The notes beneath the pieces are model-generated. The model saw only the letters and a program-made list of their open reading frames with translations, did no database searches and was not told the DNA's origin. 64,000 nucleotides of DNA, from assembly GCF_029407905.1 (NCBI RefSeq), contig NC_073627.1:140381697-140445696 (forward strand), in the 5' to 3' direction. Source of the DNA: Bubalus kerabau. Taxonomy: Eukaryota; Chordata; Mammalia; Artiodactyla; Bovidae. The translations under genes were made by a program, and so were the position numbers. Shown piece by piece: positions 55,409 to 64,000 of this stretch (positions within the stretch are counted from its first letter, which is position 1; the number at the start of each line of letters is the position of its first letter).

Positions 55409-55422
55409 TTTGCTCAATATTG

Positions 55423-56058
55423 GTACATACTTATAATCCAGGGACTCATGTCTCTCTTCATTGCTGGAAAACTATCAACAGTTGGGTTTTGTTTTTTTTT
55501 TTGAATGTTGCTTCTCCGTCTGTATCTCGGATTCTCCTTACACAACTGTTTGATGGAAGTTGAGAATTCTCAACATATTATCTTTCAACAGTTCATTCTA
55601 AAATTTCTCTATTTCTCTATGTGTATTTAGAGAAAATATTTTTGTGCTTTATTTCAATTTATTAATTCTTCGTTTAATTATGCCCTATAAAGAGATTATC
55701 CTGTTACTGAATTTATTGACAACTGTATTTTTCAACTTAATGATTTTACTTTTAAAAATCCACGTGTTCTTTTTCCATTTCATAATTTTGTTCTTATTTG
55801 TAGATATTATACCTTCATTTCTCTCTCTGAAGACACTAAACATACTTATTTTGAAATCTATTTCAGATTTTCCTGTTATTTATTTCTACCCATAGTGAAT
55901 TCATATTCTGATTATTGATTTTGTTGACTTTTTCATATCTTTTGTGGACTTTTTTTGGAAATTTATATTTTTAGGGTCATTTTGAATGGGTGGATATTTC
56001 TCTGACTCTTTTTCTTTGGACTTATTCTCCATTTAGTGACCTTGAAATAATTGTCCCT
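55423..56058. other. AT-rich tract, probably decayed LINE
   Basis: T-rich on the plus strand with scattered L1/HAL1-like wording; no reliable anchor and no gene. Confidence 0.35.
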
Positions 56059-56068
56059 AGGCCAGCCA

Positions 56069-56251
56069 GGAAAGCTTGAAAAGGACCTGGATGCTTGGAA
56101 AGATTGATGGCAGTAGGAGAGAGGGGCAACAGAGGATGAGATGGTTGGGTGACATCATCAACTTAATTGAGCAAGCTCCAGGAGATAGTGAAGGAAACCT
56201 GGTGTGCTGCAGTTGATGGGGTCACAAAGAGTCTTAGCGACTGAAGTAACA
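56069..56251 (+). mobile_element. BovB 3' end, very short and diverged
   Basis: GATGCTTGGAAAGATTGATG, GCAACAGAGGATGAGATGGT, AGCAAGCTCCAGGAGATAG, GGTGTGCTGCAGTTGATGGG. 10-bp TSD AGGCCAGCCA at 56059-56068 and 56252-56261. Confidence 0.9.
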
Positions 56252-56261
56252 AGGCCAGCCA

Positions 56262-57071
56262 AAACCATGTCTTATATTGGAGGTCTAGGACTCCAGCTCT
56301 GCAGTGAAATTGGAGATGTCATAACTTCAGCCTGGCTTGTTTTTTCCCCTTGGTCTCAAAGCTCTACTTTCTCTTACCTTCCTTAGCTCAAGAAACATTT
56401 GGCAACAATAGTTAGGAGGCCTGAAAGTCAACCCCAAAGTATATTTTATTTTATATTTTCTTAAATGTTAAAATCAAAAGTGAAATATGATCACTTGTCT
56501 CCAACCACTTTAGATGAGGAATTTAGCATATAAATTCCTCCTTCATTTTTACTTCTTGGTTTTGCTGATATGATTTGGGATTTTAATTCAAGATTATTGC
56601 TCTTAATTTATTGTTTTAAATAGCCCATTTCCTTCTTAAACTGGAGTGCTCCAGTGTAATAGAATAGGAACACCCATGGATTTCTAGGTTGCCTTAAATG
56701 GAGCACTGATGATTATGAAGAAGATGAAGAAAATAGGGGACTGCCAATTTTTTCCTACCTGGATGACAATTACAAAAAAAAAGGAAAAGTAGCATAACTA
56801 AATAGGTGCTTTTTATAGGTCATTCTAATAGTCCTAATTTCTTTTCAGAGACGCTTTCAACTTATATCCTTTTTGTAAATAGCTTACCCGGTAAGGGCTG
56901 GAAACACTTGTGAGGATGTGGAGATACTTAAATGTAAAGTATTTGCAGGCACTGAAAATAAACACCAAAACCTAATGGTTTACACCATCATGGAATTTAT
57001 GGTCTAAACTTAGTCATCTATAGTTCATCTTCAAGTTCACTTTCAGCACATTTTGTTCTTTCATCCCATTG
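56262..57071. other. unassigned sequence
   Basis: No repeat recognised. A short acidic frame (GATTATGAAGAAGATGAAG, 56713 onward, about 29 codons) has no support as an exon. Confidence 0.35.
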
Positions 57072-57513
57072 AAAAAGTGAAAGTGACTCAGTCGTGTCTG
57101 ACTCTGCGACCCCATGGACTGTACCCCTCTAGGCTCCTCTTTCCATGGAATTCTCCAGGCCAGAATATTGGAGTCGGTGGCCATTCCCTTTTCCAGGGAA
57201 AGGCTCTTCCCTGGTGGCTCAGATGGTAAAGCGTCTGCCTACAATGCCTACCATGTGGGAGACCCAGGTTCAATCCCTGGGTCAGGAAGATCTCCTGAAG
57301 AAGGAAATGGCAACCCACTCCAGTATTCTTGCCTGGAAAATCCCATCGATGGTGGAACCTGGTAGGCTACAGTCCATGGGGTTGCAAAGAGTCAGACACG
57401 ACTGAGCTACTTCACTTCACTTTTCCAGGGAACTTTCCCAACACAGGGATCAAACCCAGGTCTGCCACATTTCAGGCGGATTCTTTACCATCTGAGCCAC
57501 CAGGGAAGCCCTT
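57072..57513 (-). repeat. Bov-tA SINE split by another Bov-tA
   Basis: Body 57072-57200 (GTGACTCAGTCGTGTCTGAC..) and head 57420-57513 (..TTTACCATCTGAGCCACCAG, GGAAGCCC) are one antisense copy interrupted by an opposite-strand SINE. Confidence 0.93.
57201..57419 (+). repeat. Bov-tA SINE inside Bov-tA
   Basis: CTCTTCCCTGGTGGCTCAGA to ACGACTGAGCTACTTCACTT, with an extra CTACAATGCCTACC-type repeat in the head. Perfect 13-bp TSD CTTTTCCAGGGAA at 57188-57200 and 57420-57432. Confidence 0.95.
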
Positions 57514-57732
57514 TATTTTCATAGATCTTGTCAAAGACCCTCATGACCTTCATGTTGCCAGACCCTATAGACTAGCACCCCTTGAGGAGGAGGGGCATAG
57601 CTCCTCAATCCTCAGATGTGAGCTGCATGTAGTGACATCCTTCCAAAGAGTAAAGTATGGAAAACTTTACAACAGAGAAATCTGATAAAGACACCTGTAG
57701 CCAGGTGATCAGGGTTTTAGCCAGGTTGTAGC

Positions 57733-57758
57733 CAAGGTTGATCAGGTGATCAACCTTG
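57733..57758. repeat. perfect palindrome, 12-bp arms
   Basis: CAAGGTTGATCA and TGATCAACCTTG are exact reverse complements separated by GG. Not part of a recognised mobile element. Confidence 0.9.
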
Positions 57759-57771
57759 AGAGTGAAGAGTC

Positions 57772-58033
57772 AGGAACTTCCCTGGTGGTTCACTGGTTAA
57801 GAATCTGCTTTTCAATGCAAGGGACCCAAGTTCAATCCTTGGTCTGGAGACTATGATCCCACATGCTGGGGGCTGGGTGGGGGAGGGGAGAAAGGTGGAA
57901 AGGGAGGCAGGCAGTTAAGCCCGTGTACCACAGCTGGAGAGCCTGCATGCTGCAACTAGAGAAAAGCCCGTGCACTATAATGAAGAGCTCCCCCACACAA
58001 CAAAGACCAGTACAGAAAAAAAAAAAAAAAAAG
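57772..58033 (+). repeat. CHR-type SINE, long form
   Basis: AGGAACTTCCCTGGTGGTTC, AAGTTCAATCCTTGGTCTGG, TGATCCCACATGCTG, GCATGCTGCAACTAGAGAAA, A-run at 58016-58032. A G-rich insert (GGGTGGGGGAGGGGAGAAAG, 57875-57895) replaces the usual middle. Confidence 0.9.
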
Positions 58034-59856
58034 AATCTTAAGTCATATTGATAGCATGTACCCTTAAGAAGATGTGATGAGAATTCCTCCCCCAATCCCA
58101 TAATGCAGTCTAGCCATGGTTCAAACATTAGGCACACTCAGGTTAAAGAATAGTTTATGAAATATCTAACCAGTTTTCTCCTCAAAACTATCAAGGTCCT
58201 GAACAGTGAGGAAATTCTGAAAAAATGTCAGAGTCCAGAAGAACTTAAGGAAACATGATGACTAAATGTAATATGGTTTCACAGATGGGATCCTAGGATA
58301 GAAAGGGGGTATTAGGTAAAAATTAAGAAAACATGAATAAAATACAATATATGCAGATTACTTTAGGAATAGAATAAGTGGTATTTGATTTAGTCTGGTG
58401 AGTGGGGGCAGAAAGGTTTCTTTGACAAACCAGTATATAAACTAAAGCCTGAAAGATGACTAAAAACCACAAGAGTGGGATGATCCGCATGCTACTGGAA
58501 GAAAAGCATATTCTATTGAAGAAAAGTAAACCAGCCCAATATCATATGACCATCATCCCATTGCTTCTCCAGGGCAGCCTCTTAAGAGGCTGTGATTAAT
58601 CCCAGTTTATGGACGAGGAAATGAAGACTATGTTCCCAATGCCACACAAATGAGGAAATAGCAGTCATGTTCCCAGTGGCACACAGCTGATTGGTGGTTA
58701 AAACAGAATTGGGATCCCATCAGACTCTAAAACCTAAATCCTTTCCTCTTGTGCTCCTTTCCACTTGCCTATAAAGTAGGCTGTGGTCAGGCAATTTCTC
58801 ACTTTGGGAAACGAGAACGCATGGAGTTAACGTGCAGATCAGCAGGAGTTCTGGGAATGGCTGGCCAGAGCACCGTGAATTCTAAGTTGCTCTCACAAGA
58901 AGCCTTCTCGTACTTGCCAGGAACCAGAGCCCTCTGAATCCAGAGGTCGCATTCCAACCTATGAACCCGAGGGGAATTATGTATCATGAAAATATGGCCT
59001 GGGAGCTGGAACCAAGGGGGAAAAAAAAAAGCCTGTTTTTTGGAAACAGGAATTAGAGCAGTGGAAAGAAGGATGAGGCTGGAGACAGCTGTCCTTGGGT
59101 GGAGGAGAGGTGGACAAGGTGAAGAATTCAGTCTTAGCTTGGAAGGTGCCACCCAATAGAGTCATGAGTCAGCCCATGATCGTTAACTTAAAGGGCTCAC
59201 TTCCACTTCCACCTCCAGCTTTATTCCTCATTACCACTTTAACAAGCCATTCAACAACCAGGAGGAACTGTCCAAACCTAGCACCTACCTGACAGGTTTT
59301 CCTGTGTTCTCATCACCCAGGCCTGGGAATAGAGCAACGTTTCTGGAGCAGGATGGGGAAAGGGAGATACCTAACACAGAAAAACCCAAATGCTGGACTG
59401 AGGCATTACAGTACTGGTCACAAAGGGAGTGATATAAAAGTCCTTAAAATGCCAAAAAAAAAAAAAAAAACAAACTCTGGAACACCCATACCAATGCAAA
59501 AAGCACTCAGAGCGGGTAGACTATTAAGCAGGATGATTATAATGGATTATTAGATCAACTGCTTTTGAGTTAAAGGTCTGGGGATATGTTTAGTAATGAA
59601 CAGGGCTGGAAATGTAACACTGTTCAGTATTATTGGTCAAGTGAACATGGGGCTGGGAAGGGAACAGCGAAAAGCTGGCATTCTTTGTATTTTTGTCACA
59701 GTTCCCAGGTGAAGCCCTTAATGTGAGTAACCCCTAAGTTTAGGAGAGTGACATCTTTCAGGTGCTCTGGAGCCCACCTAGTCAGACCCTGCGACTTGGA
59801 CGGTTCTCTCCTGGGTCCTGTCCACCTATAGAATGGCCTTTCAGAGACTGATCTGT
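58034..59856. other. repeat-poor region
   Basis: About 1.8 kb with no recognised mobile element; A-run at 59455-59470. Minus-strand 117-codon frame at 58799-59152 has no domain or supporting signal. No gene called. Confidence 0.4.
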
Positions 59857-59900
59857 GGTCCGTGTGCTCATCTGATAGATGGCCAGAATTTTCTCTAGGG

Positions 59901-60040
59901 CTCCCCTGATGACTTGGACGGTAAAGAATCTGCCTGCAGTGCAGGAGATCTGGGGTTTGATCCCTGGATTGGGAAGATCCCCTGGAGAAGGGAATAGCTA
60001 CCCACTCCAGTATTCTTGCCTAGAGAATTCTATGACCCAT
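59901..60040 (+). repeat. Bov-tA SINE, 3'-truncated
   Basis: GCTCCCCTGATGACTTGGAC, GGGGTTTGATCCCTGGATTG, CCACTCCAGTATTCTTGCCT, then stops at GAATTCTATG. Bounded by long direct repeats: TGATAGATGGCCAGAATTTT..CTAGGG is identical over 28 bp at 59873-59900 and 60057-60084. Confidence 0.9.
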
Positions 60041-60084
60041 GGTCTGTGTGGTCGTTTGATAGATGGCCAGAATTTTCTCTAGGG

Positions 60085-61445
60085 TGAATTATATTGCAGG
60101 GATCCAGATTTGGGGCACGCCTAGTACCTCCTAACGACTTCGCTAGAGAGACTCAGTTTTGCCACACAGATGGATTCAGGCATGTTGTTCACTTTCCAAG
60201 CAGGCTCGAATCAAAGGGAGGTGTGGTAGAAATTCAGAACTTTGAAGCTGGAAGCAATTGACATTTGGATCCTGGAGGAGGAAGGGGAAGTATTTGTGGT
60301 TAGGTGTTTATATTGGCTCGGATAACAGGGCTTGAACAGTTGTGGTCTTACTTTCTCATCATCACGCCCTCGGCATCAGTGCCCTGAGCTGGCTACGTGG
60401 GGTCCTAGGGACATTCCTCACTAGGTGACCTTTGTCCTGGCTGTTTCTAACACAAGCACCATTAGCTGTCCTGAGCTCGGGATATTAAATGTCGAGGAGC
60501 TGGGGGTAGGGTGGGAGTTCACCGGGTCAGCCTGCTGCTCTGGCTCTGAGCATAGCTTACTGTTGATCATTTGGCAAGAAGTTTGGTACCAGAAGGTAGC
60601 ATGACTCTGAATTATTAACAGGCCTACATGGAAACAACTATATGAGGTATGTATATTAAGTACTATGAAGTCTTTTTACAAAAAAAATAACCAGAAGATT
60701 TTGATTGAATACCACTGACTTCGATGTTCTTACTCCCTGAGGCCGGCTGTACGCTGATGCCATCTTGCTCTTAACACTGACCATTCTTGGTGTTGGAACT
60801 CATCTTGGGAAATGGTCTTGGAGGACTTGTCACATTCCTTTGCACATCATCAGTGGTGAGTCTTCATTCTTGGAGGATGTCTTGGATTTGAGGAAAGAGC
60901 CAAAAGTCATGATGACCTCAGTTGTGAATGATAGGTGATTTGGCAGAGAATTCTAATTTTTGGAGAAAATAATTATTAAACACTCCCCCCCTCCCACTGT
61001 AGCTCCCATCATCTCTCTGACTTATATCACAGAGTTCAAGAATTTTAGTTTTGGGAAGGGTAAGGAGAAATAATAGAAGGCATTCCAAAAGAACTTTACA
61101 CTGAATGATATTTGGACAATCTAAACTCAGTTCTGAATTTGGAGTATCAATATCATTTTATTTGGGGACTATTAAAAAGGACTGGTATTTCAAGCCAATA
61201 AAATTAGTAATACTAACATTTGTGCAATGCTTTTAACTTCTTCAGGGGGCCTTTGGAACCCACATGCAGTGGTTACCAAGTTCCAATGAGGCAATATTTG
61301 ATTGCAGTGATTTTTAACCCCTTCAGGTATCGTTAAAAAAGAGAGGGGGCTTAAACTAACATTGGAGATATTTTCTTGGTGCCTTGATTGGCTGAGAACT
61401 GGTCAAGAAACTCTTGATCTTTTAAAAATATACTATCATATTTTA
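60085..61445. other. repeat-poor region
   Basis: Nothing recognised over 1.3 kb; no convincing exon. Confidence 0.4.
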
Positions 61446-61690
61446 TGGTTAACAGTTAAGAACCTGGGCTTGGCAGCCAGCCTGCCTGCATTCAAATGTC
61501 TCCATTGCTTACTTAGCTCAAGTTAGCTACTTGGAACCTGTTTCCTTATTTGTAAAATGGGGATAATAATAGTACCCACGTCATAGGGATATTTTTTTGA
61601 GTATCAGATGAATTTAAGATATATACATTGCACATAGCCAGCACTCAACAAATGTTAGCTGTAACTATTATTAGTATTATTATTTCCCAA
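61446..61690 (+). repeat. MIR SINE
   Basis: Near full-length sense MIR: GGTTAACAGTTAAGAACCTG, ACTTGGAACCTGTTTCCTTA, TTTGTAAAATGGGGATAATA, AGCCAGCACTCAACAAATGT. Confidence 0.92.
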
Positions 61691-62656
61691 ACCACACTAT
61701 AAAATAGGTTGGGCAGGTATTCTGAATTTCAATTTTATTTAATTGGCACAATAATCTTGATTGTTAGATGTGAAAAGACCTAGAGAATAAAGTATAAGAG
61801 GGTGAAATTTTAAAAACTCCCTGTATACAAGCTGGATTATAACAATAATACTTGTTTTTTCTTTTCAGTGATTCTAGTAAATGATACTCACTCAATTTTA
61901 GAACACCATGCTTAAACTGAAATTTGTGAACTCTTGTAGTCTGTTACTTTTTTCTGCTCAGAGCATTTCTGAAAAAGTAAAAGGTTTGATACATATGAAT
62001 GTGTTACAAATTATCATAGAGGTATTGCAGAAAATGCATTTCAGTTTCATTTGAAACTGAAGCAAATGATTGCAAAATTCCTTTTCCAGAGAACATTCTA
62101 GAAAAATTTGTGGGTTTTTGGTTTTGCAATATGTGAAAAGGTCTTCCTCAAACAGTGTTGTTAATTTGGGGTTTACATGGTAGAGTTTGACTATTTGGTG
62201 ATATACGCCTTCCTCCATTCACCCAAAATACTATGATACATCCATGTCCTGTGATCAAGGACAAGTCACTTCTTTTATCTGGATAATGTTTGGTCAAGTT
62301 ATTCAATCACTCTAAATTTAAATTTTTTCATCAATAAAAATAGGTTAATAAAATGCTTAGCATTAGACTGAGAAAGGGTATTCATGTGTGAAGTATAAAC
62401 AATCTACAGTCATTTGCCTAGCTGTCTCTGTTAGGTAGCTACTTGTTCTGAGAAAGAAGAGATGACATATTGAAAATACTTACACACCATGCCTGGTGCT
62501 ATGCTTTATTTAAGCTCTCAATAAAGATGAGCTACTAAGATTAATATTATTATTGTTTCTACCACCACGATGACAATGCTTGCATTGACTACTGTCCTTC
62601 AAGATCTCATATGAGCTCACTGTCCCCCTCTAGTCCCAAGAGATTGGTTCACGTAT
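61691..62656. other. unassigned AT-rich sequence
   Basis: No gene or confident repeat. CAACAGTGTTGTTAATTTGGGG around 62155 and CTCTCAATAAAGATGAGC near 62515 hint at decayed old repeats. Confidence 0.35.
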
Positions 62657-62672
62657 CACATGATGCTATATT

Positions 62673-62875
62673 AAAAAAATTTTTTTTTATTTTTAACTGG
62701 AAGATAATTGCTTTACGATATTGTGTTGGTATCTTCCATACAGTGTGAATCAGCCATAGGTATACATATGTTCCCTCCTTCTTGAACCTTGCTCCCACTC
62801 CCCCCACCCCCATCCCACACCTCTAGGTTGTCACAGACCACCGGGTTGACCTCTCTGCATCATACAGCAGTATTT
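62673..62875 (-). mobile_element. L1 3' end beside a CHR SINE
   Basis: TTTTTTTTATTTTTAACTGG, TAATTGCTTTACGATATTGT, AATCAGCCATAGGTATACAT, CTCTAGGTTGTCACAGACC. TSD copy CACATGATGCTATATT lies at its left (62657-62672), the other beyond the SINE. Confidence 0.9.
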
Positions 62876-63088
62876 TTTAAAAATATATTTATTTAGCTGC
62901 GTTGGTCTTAGTCGCAGTATACTGGATCTTCTCTAGGTCAGGCGGTATCTTTTGTTGTGATGTACAGATTTTCTAGTTGTGGTGTGTAGGTTCAGTAGTT
63001 GTCATTTGTGGGCTTAGTTTTTCTAGGGCATGTGGGATCTTAATTCCCCGACCAGAGATTCTTAACCACTGGACCACCAGGGAAGTCC
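62876..63088 (-). repeat. CHR-type SINE
   Basis: TATTTATTTAGCTGCGTTGG, TTTCTAGTTGTGGTGTGTAG, GGATCTTAATTCCCCGACCA, TTAACCACTGGACCACCAGG. TSD copy CACATGATGCTGTATT at 63089-63104. Confidence 0.9.
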
Positions 63089-63104
63089 CACATGATGCTG
63101 TATT

Positions 63105-63614
63105 TTGTTGTATATGTGCAAAACCCAGGAGCTTGATAGGATGTACACCTTTAAGAGGACTCCTTCTCCTGCTCCAAGCATTAGGAGTTATGCACACTTG
63201 TGAATGTAACTAAGAAAGGCTGCTTGAACTGGAAAAGGGAGAGGTTATCCTGTCTCCGTGACATGGGACATGGCAGGGAGCCGTAGGAAAAATTCGAGAG
63301 ACAGGATAATACTGCTGGCAGAGTGCTTAAGATTATGGTGCTGTGAGTAGTGTGGCTAGTGTGGGCAGTCTTACCTCTTTGCTCTGGGGTTAGTAAAGGC
63401 TTTTGCAGAGAGAATGAGGGTTGCACCCCTCTTGTTGAGGGCACCCAAAGCACAAAGCCTTGGGAGTTGGGAAAGAAGAGGGTCTGACAGATCCATGCAG
63501 ACTGTCCCGAGCCAAACACTTTGGGGTCTGAGCACGGTCTGCAATCCTATGTAACCTCCCCAAGCATCCTATGTACCTTCCTCTGCATCCTCCAGTGCCT
63601 TGTGCATTGCTGTT
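63105..63614. other. unassigned sequence
   Basis: Mixed composition, no recognised repeat or exon; the minus-strand frames here have no known domain. Confidence 0.35.
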
Positions 63615-63630
63615 AGTACAACCGTTCAAC

Positions 63631-63677
63631 TGCGTTACAGGCAGTTTCTTTACCATCTGAAGCACCAGGGAAGCCCC
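63631..63677 (-). repeat. 47-bp Bov-tA head with TSD
   Basis: Only the tRNA-like first part is present (GGCAGTTTCTTTACCATCTG, AAGCACCAGGGAAGCCCC). 16-bp TSD AGTACAACCGTTCAAC / AGTATAACTGTTCAAC at 63615-63630 and 63678-63693. Confidence 0.85.
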
Positions 63678-63835
63678 AGTATAACTGTTCAACAAAATAA
63701 GCTCTTCCACCTGAGAAGAGATGTAACACGATGTTACCTCTTCCCCACTTGCTGCTCTCAAATGTTCTGTATTGAAGGTCCATGCTCCTGCTCACGGGGA
63801 AATGGGTCCTTAAATGACATTTTGTTCATTTTAAA

Positions 63836-63942
63836 CATGTGTATGCCCGTGGTGGATTCATGTTGATGTGTGTCAGAACCAATACAATATTGTAAAGTAA
63901 TTAGCCTCCGGTTAAAATAAATAAATTTAAATGTTAAAAAAT
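63836..63942 (+). mobile_element. L1 3' terminus
   Basis: GCCCGTGGTGGATTCATGTT, CAATATTGTAAAGTAATTAG, CCTCCGGTTAAAATAAATAA with A-rich tail. Very short 5'-truncated copy; the window ends soon after. Confidence 0.9.
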
Positions 63943-64000
63943 CTTCTGAAAAAAATCTAATAATTTAATGATTTTTAGTTATAAAAACCTGGTCTGGTTC

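Noticed and set aside
56713..56800. acidic frame of about 29 codons that could be an exon
   Set aside because: No splice acceptor or donor fits the frame, and the codons are A-rich simple sequence.

Overview
This 64 kb window is nuclear DNA of a ruminant, almost certainly a bovid (cattle, bison, sheep or goat lineage; the sequence alone does not separate them). The diagnosis rests on dispersed repeats: BovB (RTE-class) LINE copies on both strands, Bov-tA SINEs (tRNA-Glu-like head plus Bov-A unit), Bov-A2 dimers with AGC tails, CHR-type cetartiodactyl SINEs and ruminant L1 3' ends. I find no convincing exon of a host protein-coding gene. Most long open frames are reverse-transcriptase remnants or SINE shadows. 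The window reads as intergenic or deep-intronic DNA.

Layout. 1-6.9 kb: old MIR and DNA-transposon fossils with Bov-tA, Bov-A2 and L1 3' ends. 6.9-11.6 kb: a BovB cluster in mixed orientation plus a small inverted L1. 11.9-13.5 kb: an old L1 broken by two SINEs. 14.0-15.5 kb: a repeat-free island. 15.5-21.3 kb: CHR SINEs, BovB and decayed L1. 21.3-24.5 kb: the best-preserved L1, with a twin-priming inversion. 24.5-33 kb: MIR hosts carrying nested Bov-tA and CHR copies. 33.2-35.0 kb: the longest BovB, with its RT core. 36.7-37.9 kb: a second repeat-poor island. 38.8-48.2 kb: old L1 tracts carrying a trimeric Bov-A, several BovB and SINEs. 48-56 kb: L1, L2, Bov-A2 and BovB. 56-64 kb: mostly unique sequence with scattered SINEs and two L1 3' ends.

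The one recognisable host RNA-type gene is a tRNA-Leu(AAG) sequence at 41809-41890, followed by a Pol III T-run. A Bov-tA SINE begins directly after the T-run, and a near-perfect direct repeat flanks tRNA plus SINE together. This looks like a chimeric retrocopy of a 5'-processed, 3'-unprocessed pre-tRNA joined to a SINE, and is the most interesting observation here.

The elements act as one system in the sense of L1/BovB target-primed reverse transcription: nearly all copies keep the 3' end, are 5'-truncated and many have visible target-site duplications (TSDs). Departures from that pattern (twin priming, trimer, 3'-truncated SINEs with TSD, long flanking duplications, repeated use of one target) are listed as findings. 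Family names are from memory of consensus sequences; no database search was possible, and subfamily names are left out where I could not be sure.
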